Positions 1 to 11,085 of a stretch of 64,000 nucleotides of DNA are shown here, in pieces (position 1 is the first letter of the stretch; every line of letters starts with the position of its first letter). The notes beneath the pieces are model-generated. The model saw only the letters and a list, made by a program, of their open reading frames with translations. It was not told the origin of the DNA and did no database searches. The stretch comes from Pinus tabuliformis (Eukaryota > Streptophyta > Pinopsida > Pinales > Pinaceae). The stretch is from contig CM062815.1 in the NCBI GenBank assembly GCA_031772625.1, positions 605,291,980 through 605,355,979 of the forward strand, written 5' to 3'. The position numbers were made by a program, and so were the translations under genes.

Positions 1-1434
1 TAAAACGACGTGTCCTTGATCGCTTTTTACTTTTCAGGTCAACGACACTATTATGAAAGTACTCCTTGGTCGCAAGATCAAGCGGTTCCCCCAGGTATTA
101 TTTTATACTTTTTCGGGCTTGAGGGACACAAATATACGAAAAAGTTCAACGTGGAGTCTCCTTTAGTTTTTTCAGACTCTCTAAAAATGAAAAACGCCGA
201 GTTTCTCCTATACTGGGCTCGTTAAACTTTTACAGTAGAGGACCTGTTCAATTACAAACAGGAACGAACCACTCCTTCCTAGGGTTCAAATTTAAACTAG
301 GTTGGACTCGTCCGAAGGATGAGCTTATAATCAAGCATATGTTATCCTCCTCAAGCTTGTTAAAAATAAAGAGGTACTTGCCAGAAATGGTGGGGGAAAA
401 GAGAGAAGAATGAACCTGTTTGTCACCTTTTGTCTCAGAAGAAACTTTATTACCGCTCTTGAACACGACACTTTTTATTCACCTGGGTTGGGAAATCTTT
501 TACCTCACAGTTGACCAAACCACTTTGAAAGTCTTTAACCGGGTTCCGGGGATTAACTTTGAGTTATTCGTCACCAAGCCATCTGTTGTGTCGTTATGTG
601 TTCAAGAGGTCTGCAAGAAAAACTTTCATCTGCAAAATACTTGTCATCCATTTGACCATCCCTGAGTCAGTCCTTACAGCAACATTTCTTCAACTTGAAC
701 AATGATTTCGTGTTGTGGGCTTGCCTGCAACGGGTCGCTTTCTATCGACATCGACACATTATCTAGAAAGATGACTTAGGAATCGACAGTACCTTGAAGT
801 CTGCATGCATCAATGGCAGGTTTCTCGCCTTTGACGTCAGTTTACATCATTGACTTTCGATCAAAGGATTCCGTGAAGTGTTCGACATCAAAACATCTAT
901 TCACATTTCACGGGTTGTGCTTGGTACTTTGAGAACCATTGACATTACTAGTGGTTTCTCTCACGCTTGTTAACAGTTTGCATCATCGACTGGTAATCAA
1001 GTGGTTTCTAACATGTTCGACATCGAATCATTTAATCACATGGCTAGAATCGTACCAATTCGGGAAGTAGAAGTGAAGACCCTGGATCTAGTTTCTACCA
1101 TCCAGGCTGCGAGGAGTTTTGTATTCATTATCTATGTAGACTAATCATAAACAGATGGCTGCGTCCATACTGTGTCTACAAAAGTCTATAAAAATGATGT
1201 ACTGCAAGATCATTCCTGTATCAGAATAGTTAGTCCATTAGTTAAAGTTTTGAATCTGAGTATGGGAATGCCTACCTCAGTGATGATATAATCTTATCCA
1301 TGTATTTTGTGTTGAAAATTGCAGGTTCCAACCAGGCCATCCACAAGACAATCCTTGAAATGATAAAGCGCTTCACCCTTCCTAGAATTACAAAACCCTA
1401 CTCTATTCCAGGCTTCGCACTTTAGGGGGCAATC
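1..1434 (+). mobile_element. 3' internal part of an LTR element related to the one at 52951-61786
   Basis: This non-coding stretch resembles the minus strand of 54020-55400, the 3' part of the gag-protease element further right. Shared blocks include the stretch around 340-395, a block near 465-480, and a CGAGT/GCTCG hairpin followed by TTAAA at about 205-225. It ends in the polypurine tract ACTTTAGGGGGCAA (about 1419-1432), the same as the tract beside the right-hand element's LTR. No long open frame is convincing; several short frames are broken. The 5' part of the element lies left of the window. I infer a divergent copy on the plus strand inserted into the copia element that resumes at 2489. 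Confidence 0.7.
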
Positions 1435-2488
1435 TGTTACACTAAAAAATGTCACCTTGACTACTTACAGTTAGTATGGCTCAAATCAACAGTCATGCTA
1501 CCCTCTTAGGCAAGTCTCATGCCTCTGTTATCCATCTCAAACTCAAAGAAGAGAGAAAGTCTTGTAAAAACTATGTTTATCTCTGGGGTCGCAGGTTCTC
1601 TCTAGCCTTACCTGCGGGGACGCTGACCATGTTCACAAAATCTGCGTCCATGGACGCTCTGTATGTTAAGGGACAGGTGCGTCCCTCTGTAAAAGGCAAA
1701 ATGCGTGAGTTTTATCTTGAAAAAGTTACTTGTGGTTACTTCTAGAACATTCTAGAGGTCGGTTTGATGAAATGGATGCGCCTCCAGTTGGTTCATGTAT
1801 CTCTATTAAGAGGGAACTTATCCCATCAATAAGGGAGCTATCCCACCCAAAGAGGGGGATGATCCCATTGATAGTGGACCTGAATAACCTCTTTACAGCA
1901 CTATAAATAAAGGCATTGAGCCAGAAGGAGAAGAGGTTGGAGCTATACATTTTCTTTGGGTAAATGCTGCAGGATTTAGGTCTTCCATTAGAGCCTTTGT
2001 GAGGAGAGATTGTCTTCACTTGATTCTACTTGGGAGAGGGTGAGCTTTGTCAAAGTAGAGGAAAACCCTTGATGGACCCTGGGAGGAACTTGCACAACAC
2101 CAAGGCCAGGTTGTAAGAGTTTCTTTGTTTCGTTATTAATACAAACTGGTTTATTTTTCTCAATAGCTTGTGTTAATGAGTTATTTCATGTGTTCCTTGG
2201 TCTGCATGTTGAATATATGTTTTATTATATGAAATGCAAGTGCTTGGTAATTGTTTGATTGTTTGTGGTTGCAGGAATTGACTTGAAGGAGGAGCTCATC
2301 CGGATCGTCAAGAACGGACTTCAACAACAGCGTTTTGGAATAAGGTAAGCCTAAACACTTGTAGTTTTCATGTTGTAAAAGGTGTATTTAGAGAAAGATC
2401 ACTCCATTTTGTCTTGTTTGTCATTAGAATGTCTTAGACTTCTAGGAAGGTCAGTCGTGTCCGCACCCTTGACAGATTCCGTGTGACA
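1435..2488 (+). repeat. 3' LTR of the left-edge LTR element
   Basis: It begins TGTTACAC directly after the polypurine tract and ends GTGTGACA, imperfect inverted termini with one mismatch. The length of 1054 bp is close to the 1070-bp LTR of the related element at 52951. A TATA box (CTATAAATAA, 1901-1910) is well placed for the U3/R promoter. A splice-acceptor-like tract ending GCAG near 2273 and a donor-like AAGGTAAG near 2341 flank a short exon-like block. Immediately after the LTR, Ty1/copia gag coding sequence resumes, so the right border is well supported. The 5' LTR is outside the window, so identity and TSD cannot be measured. Confidence 0.65.
1901..1910 (+). promoter_or_regulatory. 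TATA box of the left-edge LTR
   Basis: CTATAAATAA lies about 470 bp into the LTR, as expected for the retrotransposon promoter. Transcription would start about 25-35 bp downstream. This is a sequence-only call. Confidence 0.5.
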
Positions 2489-3482
2489 TGGGCGAAGATG
2501 GATCAGAAGGCAAAGAGCAAAATACGATTGTGTATCTTAGATTCAGTATAGTTGAATGTATCAGGGGAATCTTTGACGACGGCTTTCTGGTACAAGTTAT
2601 GGACTTTGTACCAATCTATCATTGGTGAATAAGTTGTTCCTACGGAAAAAGTTGTATAACCTAAGGATGAACGATGGAGACTCGATGACAGAGCATCTGA
2701 ACGCCTTTAATACTGTGGCAAGGCAGTGGTTATCTGTTGATATAAAAATTTCATATGAAGATAAGTGCATCAATTTCTTGTGTTCTCTACCAGATTCGTG
2801 GGATAGTTTGGTTGTTGCAATAGGTAACAATGTGACTGCCTTGCAGTTTGATGAAATAGCCTAATACTTGTTGTTGGAGGAGATGAGATGGAAAAATATG
2901 GAGGGCCAGAATGGTGATGCCTTGTTTATACGAGGATGGTCCAAGAACAAAAACAAAAATAAATCCTCGAGTGGGAGATCTAAATCTCTAGGAAAACTTG
3001 TAAAGGTGTCCTGGAAATGTGGAAAGGAAGGGCACTTCAAAAAGGACTATAGGTCTAAAGCTCCTAGGAAAGGAAAGGGATATGATGATGCTCCTTCTGT
3101 AGAGGCGAAAAGCACTTTAACTGAAGGTGGGGATGTGTATTTGGCTTCTTCTTCAAGTATACATGTAGATCATGAGGGATGGTTGATTGACTCAGGTGCA
3201 TCCTTTCACTTCACTCCCCACAGGGAGTGGTTCTGTGAGTATGATAAATATGGTGGTGGTGATGTCTTCTTAGGAGATGACAGGGAGGCTAGAATCAATG
3301 GTCGCGGAAAAGTAAAGTTGAAGTTGCAAGGTGGAAGGATTAGAACACTTTCCATTCTTCTGCGTATTCCTGCATTGGCTAGAAATATGATTTCTATAAG
3401 CAAGTTGGATGATGCAGGTGTAAAAACAATGTTCGAGAAAGATACTTGCAATATGGTTCGGGGAGCACTGGTATTGATGTGA
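2489..3482 (+). pseudogene. gag: Ty1/copia gag and protease remnant
   Basis: The frame opens inside gag (WAKMDQKAKS) and continues through a UBN2-type gag region (MNDGDSMTEHLNAFN). The zinc knuckle is damaged: the first Cys reads Ser (SWKC) and the last reads Tyr (KKDY), so CX2CX4HX4C is lost. The aspartic protease motif WLIDSGASFHF (about 3180-3212) is intact at the catalytic DSG. In-frame stops lie near 2550 and 2862 and a frame change near 2600, so no full Gag could be made. The role in the family is nucleocapsid formation and polyprotein cleavage. Confidence 0.85.
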
Positions 3483-3548
3483 GGAGTTCATATTGGAAAT
3501 TTGTAGAAGCTTCAGGGTAGAACTGTTATTGATGGGTGCAACAGTTTT

Positions 3549-4577
3549 GTGATTCCTGAAAGTGGAGGAGAAAATCTAGTTGTCTCTGGAGAAAATACCA
3601 TGTTATGGCATCAAAGGCTTGGACATATTGGAGAGAAGGGCCTTCGAATACTTCAAGGTAAGGGTATGGTAGAAGGTATGTTTAATTTCTCTCTGGATTT
3701 TGATTTCTTTGAAAATTGTGTATATGGGAAGTAAAATCGGGTGAGTTTCCCCTTCGGTGCTAAGAGGGCAAAACGAATATTAGAGCTTGTGCACAGTGCT
3801 GTGTTTAAACCTGTATCGGTTCCACCACTGGGTAATTCTGTGTACTCAAGGAATACATGGATATATTTCCTCAGCAAGAAATATGAAGTCTTTGACAGGT
3901 TTAAAGAATTTAAGGCTCTGGTGGAAAACCAGACAGAGAAGAAGATAAAGGTGCTGAGGACAGAAAATGGTGGAGAGTTTTGCACGAAGGAATTTGAAGA
4001 GTTCTATAAGAAGTGTGGTATAGCATGATAGAAGACTACATACAAACCTCAGCAAAATGGATTTGCAGATAGAATGAATAGGACATTGATGGAAAAGGCA
4101 AGAAGCATGCTCAGTGGTGTCGGGTTAGGACTAGAATTTTGGGCAGAGGTGGTGGAGACTGCATGTTACCTGGTCAATAGATCACCTTCATTAGCATTGG
4201 TGGATATGACTCTGTAAGAGGTATGGACTGGTAAGAAACCCTCTCTTTCACATCTGAGGGTATTTGGATATGATTCATATGTACATGTTCCAAAGGAGAA
4301 AAGAACCAAGTTGGATAGTAAATATGAAAGGTGCATCTTTATTGGGTATGAGGATGGTTTAAAAGGATATAATATTTGGAACCAAAAAACAAGGAAGTTG
4401 GTGTACATACACAATGTGGTGTTTAGAGAGGTGAAATATGTTATTAAACATGAAGTCCTACCAAAGGAACCTGAGAAGATAGAGTTTGAGCTAAAGGAGG
4501 AGGAATCAGACTCTACAACAGAAGAGAAATCAGAAGATGAAGAGCCACAAACTCTAGTTGTGAGAAGATCAGTTTGA
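3549..4577 (+). pseudogene. pol: Ty1/copia integrase remnant with core deletion
   Basis: The GAG-pre-integrase motif MLWHQRLGHIGEKGL starts near 3600. The integrase core follows: LVHSAVFKPVSVPPLGNSVY runs directly into RNTWIYFL, so the short block that normally separates them in this family, carrying a catalytic Asp region, is deleted. Later motifs are readable: LRTENGGEF, YKPQQNGFADRMNRT, and the family block around SHLRVFGYDSYVHVP. Stops occur at about 3733 and 4026. Integrase normally joins the cDNA to the host chromosome; this copy cannot. Confidence 0.85.
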
Positions 4578-4689
4578 GAAAGAAGGTAGATAGAAAGGTA
4601 TAGCCCAGCTGCTTCATGTTAAAATTTTTCTTTATCTATTACTAATGATGGTCCCATAACTGTCAGGGAAGTAATAGATTTACAGGATG

Positions 4690-6195
4690 ACAAACTCTAG
4701 AAAGAGGCTATGGTTGATGAAATGGAATATTTGCACAAAAATTAGGCTTGGGATTTGGTGGAGTTGTCGGTTGGAAGGAAACTCATTGGCAGCAAATGGG
4801 TGTTTAAGAAGAATATGAATGAAAAAGGCAAGGTGGAGAGATACAAAGCTCGGTTGGTAGAAAAAGGTTATTCCCAAGTTTCGGGAATGGATTTTGGTGA
4901 TATTTTTTCTCCTGTTTCCAAGGTAGCTTCTATTAGATTACTTTTATATGTTGTTGCTACTTTCGATTTTGAGGTAGAACAGATGGATGTGAAGATAGAA
5001 TTTCTTCATGGGGTCTAGAAGAAGAGATCTACATGAAGCAACCTGAAGGCTTTTTGGTGAAGGGTAAGAAAGAACTAGTATGCAGGTTAAAAAATTCTCT
5101 GTACGGGTTAAAAAAATCACCAAGGATGTGGTATTAGAAATTTGATACATATATATGGGGACTTGGCTTCACCAGAAGCAAAACAGATCACTGTGTGTAT
5201 TTTAAATTAATTGGTGACCGTGTTATTTATTTGGTATTGTATGTGGATGATATGTTGTTGGTTGGAAATAACAAAGAAATTATCTAGGAATTGAAGACCC
5301 AATTTTCCTCCAAATTTGACATGAAATATCTTGGTGCTGCAAACTATATTTTGGGCATGGAAAATAAATGATATCGGGCAAAGAGGAAGCTCTCGTTAAA
5401 CTAGAGGAAGTATGTCGATACAATACTACAGAGGTTTAATATGCAGGCTATTAAACCGATGAAGGATACTATTCCTGTTGGTGTAAAGTTATCTGCTGAA
5501 TAGTGTCCCAAGACAAAAGAAGAGGAAGAGGACAGGTCTCGTGTTCCAAATGCACATGCAATCAGTAGCCTGATGTATGCAATGGTATGTACTAGACCAG
5601 ACATTGCACATGTAGTGGGAGTATTGAGTAGGTTTATGTCAAAACCAGGGAAGGAGAATTGGACAGTAGTGAAGCAGGTTTTCAGGTATTTGTGTGGCAG
5701 TAGTGATTATGGTCTATGCTACCAAGGAATACCATGATTGGACAGAGCTTTGGACATCCGTGGCTTTGTTGATGCAGATTGGGTCAGAGATCTAGATTAG
5801 AGAATATCTACAAGTGGTATGTGTTTTACCTATTTGGAGGTGTATTTAGTTGGATGAGTAAGAGACAGTGTGTAGTGGAACTTTCAACTACAGAGGCAGA
5901 ATACATGGCAGCCACTCATGCAGGCAAGGAAGCAGTTTTGTTGCAGAGATTGTGTTCAACTATGGGGTTAGTACAACAAGCTATAAGGATAGACTTTGAC
6001 ATCCAAAGTGCAATTTTCTTGGCAAAGAACCCTACTTATAATTCAAAGACAAATCACATTGATGTTTAGTATCACTTTGTAGTTGAGGACAAAAAGGTGT
6101 TGCTAGTAAAGGTGGACACTTTGAAGAATATTGTAGATGCATTGAAAAAGTATGCAAGCATAAAGAAGTTCTCTTGGTGTAGAGAAACAATGGGT
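4690..6195 (+). pseudogene. pol: Ty1/copia reverse transcriptase-RNase H remnant
   Basis: The RVT_2 signature (GSKWVFKKN, RYKARLVEKGYSQ, DIFSPVSKVASIRLLL) starts near 4790. A frameshift after 5018 moves the frame; MKQPEGF, LKNSLYGLKKSPRMW and the catalytic YVDD box (about 5240-5251) follow. The RNase H end contains ELSTTEAEYMAATHAGKEA (about 5878-5935). Several stops are transitions from Gln or Trp codons. The product would have copied the element RNA into cDNA. Confidence 0.85.
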
Positions 6196-6265
6196 GTTGT
6201 AGGGCTGGACCAATGACTAAGCTCTCCTATGGCTCCATGTGGAAAGAAGACAATGAAAGGGAGAA

Positions 6266-6774
6266 TGTTGGGTGTGTGTTATATTCTTTCCACGACTAGC
6301 CCCACGCCTGGGGGGGCTCACAGCTCCCCCTGTTCGTTGCACCAGGTGTAGTAGGGGAGTCACAGGGGGGCGGAAGCCCCCCCTGTATCACCCCCCTCTA
6401 CAGGGTCCAGGGCAGTGCAATGAGGAATTTTTTTTTGGACCTTATATTGGGTGAGCGGACCTACCTATGGTTTTGTGCATGGTTTTCACACATGGTTTTG
6501 GGCATGATGGTTTTCTGCCCATGGTATTTTGTAGATCCAGTCAAGGGAACTACGGTTATGTTCTAATCCAGGGTGAATGGATTGGGGTTTATGGATGCTT
6601 CGACATGTATATATATGTATTGTAACTTTGAAAGGAATATAATGAAAACTCAATATAATAGTCCCGGTTTTGGGATCCAGGCGAAAATCTTTGTGTATAT
6701 CTGTTTTATGTTTTATGCTCTTGTCATTGTTTATTTTCTGTTTTTAGAATTCGTATGTAGGTAATTTCTATACA
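6266..6774 (+). repeat. 3' LTR of the Ty1/copia element
   Basis: It begins TGTTGGGTGTGTG after a purine-rich tract (GAAAGGGAGAA) and ends TTTCTATACA, so the termini are TG...CA over 509 bp. It contains a GC-rich hairpin at 6362-6386 and a TATATATAT tract near 6609 suited to a promoter. The 5' LTR is not in the window. Confidence 0.6.
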
Positions 6775-7059
6775 GGGTTAAAACCTACACTAAATCTAGG
6801 GGATCCATCAAACCCTATCTAAAAGTATGGTCTTTCACCACCCTATATAGTGATAGCCTCTCGAGAAGAACTCTCTCAAGATGGAACACAAATCCATGCC
6901 TTAGACTCCTTCATTCACATTTAGCCATCTTCGTTCATTCGGAGAAAAAATGATTGGGATAGATTTTGAGAATTGTAAATATTTGTGGGCGTTACAAAAA
7001 TCACATTCCTTTCTTCCTTGTTGATACTAATATAAATTCCTTGTATAACTACCCAAGTG
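6775..7059. other. Stretch without a recognisable gene
   Basis: AT-rich sequence between the copia LTR and the first readable LINE block. It may be the upstream part of the LINE (linker between endonuclease and RT), but I could not translate it convincingly. Confidence 0.4.
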
Positions 7060-7785
7060 GAGATTTTATTGAGAAAACCCTAGCCTCCCTTAGAACTCTA
7101 TAGCGGGAAAGGCTAGATCTACTAGAAAAGGAAGAGATAGAATGGAGACTCAAGAGGTTAGCAATTTGGATCAAAGAGGGATATAATAAAACAAATTTAT
7201 TCCACCACTTTTCCTCCTTTCGAAAGAACGAAAAGACTATATGGGAAATCAAGAGGCTAGATGGCTCTTTGGCCCACTCTTTTCATGACATAGTTATGGA
7301 AGGAGTTAAACATTTCAAAAATATTTTTAATGAGCCAACAAGATTTCCTATATAGGATATTTTGGAATTAGTTCAAAATTCAACCCTATTATATCTTAAG
7401 AAACAAAAAAAGCACTAGAAGAGTAAGTAACAAAGGAGAAGGTGAAGGCAATGATCTTCTCTATGTAAATAAAGAAAATCCTTAGGCCATATTGCCTCCC
7501 TATGGAATTCTACCTATATTCTCAGAGTTTTTAAAGGATGGCATATTTAAGGTTGTGTTAGAACCTTAACACTTGGAAAAAATTCTACGAGCTTTGAACT
7601 CTACTTTCCAATGCTTGTTACTTCAAATACTTCAAACCAATATCCATTTGCAATGTTATATATAAAATCATCTCAAAAGTCATTTCCTGCCAAATCAAGC
7701 TGACCCTAGGTGACATTATATCATATGAATAGATTGGTTTCTTACATGGAAGGTGTTAGAGTTAGTATTTGCATACTGCTATCAA
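7060..7785 (+). pseudogene. L1-type LINE ORF2, N-terminal RT part (left half of a split LINE)
   Basis: Translation gives the linker and RT entry typical of plant L1 LINEs: EEIEWRLKRLAIWIKEGYN, FHHFSSFRKNEKTIWEIK, then blocks matching the palm and finger regions, ending in frame at LHTAI on the bases GCTATCAA (7778-7785). Many stops are present. The same eight bases recur at 18861-18868, where the frame resumes as AIKTNYLVALELKKDLS. The two halves therefore belong to one element interrupted by 11 kb. Confidence 0.75.
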
Positions 7786-8263
7786 TGATCAAAACTCTTT
7801 TATATCATACTAGTGTCCCACTTGAAATTTTTATCATTCCACCTAGGTCATCATGTAAAATTTTGCTCACTGATGGTAGCCCAAAATAAAAAACCACACT
7901 CCCCTCTCAAAAAAAAATTATTTGTTGGCCCACCTTCATGTATCTTGCTGAGCATCCATTGACTATAAAGGCTCATTTCATCATGTTTTATGTCATTCAA
8001 GTCCACCTGAAGTCCAGTCATTCAAGGTTCCATTAGGTCACCTAGGTTTCATTTTCCCAAGGTCCAACAAAAGCACCATCTCACTACACAAGGCCAACAA
8101 AGTGTGAGAGTAAAGCAAATAATATCCCTTTTTCAGTCAAATAAGGGTTTACAAGTATGTAACCATGGTTACTGAAGTTCCAAATTTGATTTTAAGAAAT
8201 AATTTCATTCTAGTTTGTAACTTTATTTCAAAAGAGAAATGTAATATTTTTTATTTTATTTTA
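7786..8263. other. Left arm of the unclassified insertion, no gene seen
   Basis: AT-rich, no open frame of note. It ends at the target-site duplication TTTATGTTATC of LINE1. Confidence 0.5.
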
Positions 8264-8538
8264 TTTATGTTATCTTTTTCCCGTGGAAAAAATCGTAATT
8301 TCCTTTATTAATAAGAAAATTACATTTTGTAGATGCAGAGCATATACATATGGTGAGGCCAGGCCTGTCAAAACAAAAATGATTCTGGAGTACTCCACAC
8401 AGTGGAGGAACTGTTCAAAAAAGCATTAATATGTTGTTGTTCTCTTCGCAGAGAGACTAGTTCTGAGATAAAACAAGGAAAATTATATATAAATATTTAC
8501 ATATGATCATTAAATTAAAAACTGTTCAAGTTGTGCCT

Positions 8539-9544
8539 GTATTAAACTTCGGGGTCTATGAACGACTTGTGATAGTGTTGATATATATTATCGTCCCTTT
8601 CCTCCTGTATCAACCAAGTAACATCATCCCTGAGCACTGCTTCCTTGGATAGGTGGTCGGCAACTGAGTTGCGCTCCCTGTAAATGTGTTGACAGGTAAA
8701 GGAGTCAAAATTTGAGATGAGTCTAAGAGCTTCGTCCAAAATATGCCTTAATGAATATGCATTACATTGAGATTTTTTGTTTAACCAATTGCATACTATT
8801 TTAGAATCACCAAATAGTTGTAGGTTCAAACACTGTTTGTTCAATGCAAAATGTATGAGGTTTTTGGCTGCTAAAAGCTCAACATAGTTATTAGTCCCTC
8901 TGCCCAGTCCCATTTGAATTTTGAAGGAGTGGGTTTCAGATAAGTGTAGTATTGCACCCCCTCCACATCCTGTCTCCTGTGCCGATCCATCGAAGTAAGC
9001 CCATGGCTGAGAGGTGTTGATGGTTTCTAGAGTTAGGATCCTATGGGTCGGTTGTGTGCCCTCGTCAGGGATAGAATTGTAGTCGGCTAAGATTCTGGTC
9101 AATATAGAGGGCCAGTATGGGTCCTTCTACTGAAAAATGATTTGATTTCTGGCTATCCAAATAGCCCAACATATGAGAAGAGGGATGTTCCTCTCCTTGC
9201 CAGAAGCTTCCGTCCACCAGCGTTTCCAGGCATCTGCAATGTTATTGCCATGCCATCAATATGTAATAGGAAGCGAAATAAGGAGGTTGTTCCAAAGCTC
9301 TTGTGTACTGGGGCAATTTAGGAAGAGATGATCCATATCTTCATTGCAGTTCTTGCAGAGGTAACACCAAAAAGGGCCTAAGTAATATCGTTTCATCAGA
9401 ATTGCACAGGTTGGGATCTTGTTGCACTGTATAGACCACATGAGAAGCCTCATTCTAGGGGCCGCCTTTAAATTCCACATAAATTTCCACCACAGCTCAG
9501 TAATTGGTGGCTTATAGGGTTCCATCAGCACCTGATATCCTATC
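8539..9544 (-). pseudogene. LINE1 ORF2 C-terminus: zf-RVT and RNase H
   Basis: One frame with two internal stops. The zf-RVT module contains WWKFMWNLKAAPRMRLLMW and the metal-binding series CYLCKNCNEDMDHLFLNC. The RNase H domain of the RVT_3 kind follows and keeps its acidic catalytic set: YFDGSAQETG (Asp), NYVELLAAKN (Glu), LFGDSKIV (Asp) and ERNSVADHLSK (Asp). In plant L1 elements this domain removes template RNA during target-primed reverse transcription. The frame is broken upstream at 9545, where a copia LTR has entered. Confidence 0.85.
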
Positions 9545-11085
9545 TGTTGGAAATAATACTGAGAGGGGGGGCGAATTAGTATTATTAAGTCAAATATTTT
9601 TTATTTCACACCCAGATCATATACGCTACTTTAGTTAGAGAAAACCGCGTATATACGCAACTTCAGATAAGAAAACCAGTGTATACCATGCAGACTTATA
9701 ATTTAATGTATTCTACAGATGTTGATCATTAATCTGTGCATCAAAGTCATATAAACAGTAACCAGGAATAGTAAAAATAGAGTAGAAGACAATCACACAC
9801 AAGAACACAAGATATAAGGTGGAAACCCAATGTGGGTGAAAACCACCTACTGCAATTCATCTTTATCTTCTTTTAATTAGAAACTTCTTCTTACAATGAT
9901 TCTATACTGGTGCAGACTTATACCAGTACGCAGGCTGCAACCTGCAGAGAGCTACAACCCTCTCTCGTTCTCCAGCTTCTCCTGGAAGGGAGCTACAACC
10001 CCCTTAGCTTTTGTACTAGCTGAGATACTAGTACGTAGGTGATGACCTACAGAAGGCTACAACCTTCTCTTCTCTTCCAGGGACCACGTTTCATCAATTT
10101 TCAGACTGGATCCATGAATATCAAACAAACATCAAGCATATGTGCATCAACCAATCTCCTTTCCACAAACAACTACTAAATCAACCAATAACTTCTCACA
10201 ATGTTGTAACCAAAAAACAATACTAGTAACTAGGCACCAATGCTGAACCCATAACACTGCAGTAATCCACAGAAGCAGCTAAAACATATTTCAAGGGATG
10301 TACGCTACTTTACTATGTATAAACCTGCGTACATATGCAGCTGAATCAAGGTCAACCAGTGTATACGCTTTCTTCTCTTGCTGAAATTGCGTGTATACGC
10401 GCCTTTCCAGAGCTGAACCTGCGTATAGATATATAAAAGACAATTCACCCTTTACACTTAAATAGACTTCAGTTATACTCAGATTATTAGATTTATAGAT
10501 ATAATTATGCGCTGATTATAATAGATCAAATCACAAAAAGATATTACTATTCAAGCCTTGAGATCTCGACCCATCAATAGAACTTATCTATCTTGTAATG
10601 ATCAGGTTCCTCTTTGATTCAAATCCAACCACACAAACCAATCACTTGCACATCTTCAGATATTCAATACATCAGGTGATCCTTGCCTAATGATCTCCTT
10701 CCTCTTTTATAGTCTTAGGCCTTTCACAAGACCACGGTCCAAATCCATAACAAACCAATACCATGGACCCAATACTTGGGATCAACACATCTGACGATAT
10801 ACTATGGTCCAAAACCATAGGTTCAAATACCAAGGACTAAATGCCATAGACCAAAAATAATTTCTCCCATATGTACGTGCTTTTCTTTACGTGAAAGTGC
10901 GTGTATACGCATACACGTCTTTGGAATGTCTAACCTGCATGTATATGTGTCTTGGTCAAGGTGAACCTGCGTATATGTCTTTTTCTTTCATTCTGAGAAC
11001 CTGAACTGAGATTTGTCATCAGAGTGAGGTTCTATCAAGGACAACACCTATGCCATAGTGCCAAACCTGAGTCATAATGCCAACA
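9545..11085 (-). repeat. LTR of copia-type family (third copy)
   Basis: It reads TGTTGGCATTATGAC from 11085 and ends AGTATTATTTCCAACA at 9545, matching the termini of the LTRs at 24157 and 36210. It carries many GTATACGC/GCGTATA motifs and the structured repeat block (9930-10080) found in the other copies. About 1.54 kb. Confidence 0.75.

Larger units (their letters stand above)
2489..6774 (+). mobile_element. Decayed Ty1/copia retrotransposon, 5' end interrupted
   Basis: Coding remnants in order are gag, CCHC knuckle, protease, GAG-pre-integrase, integrase, RVT_2-type reverse transcriptase, RNase H, polypurine tract and 3' LTR. This domain order (integrase before RT) is diagnostic of Ty1/copia. 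Many stops and frameshifts mean it is dead. The 5' LTR, leader and start of gag are missing because the LTR element ending at 2488 interrupts it; they would lie left of the window. Confidence 0.85.
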
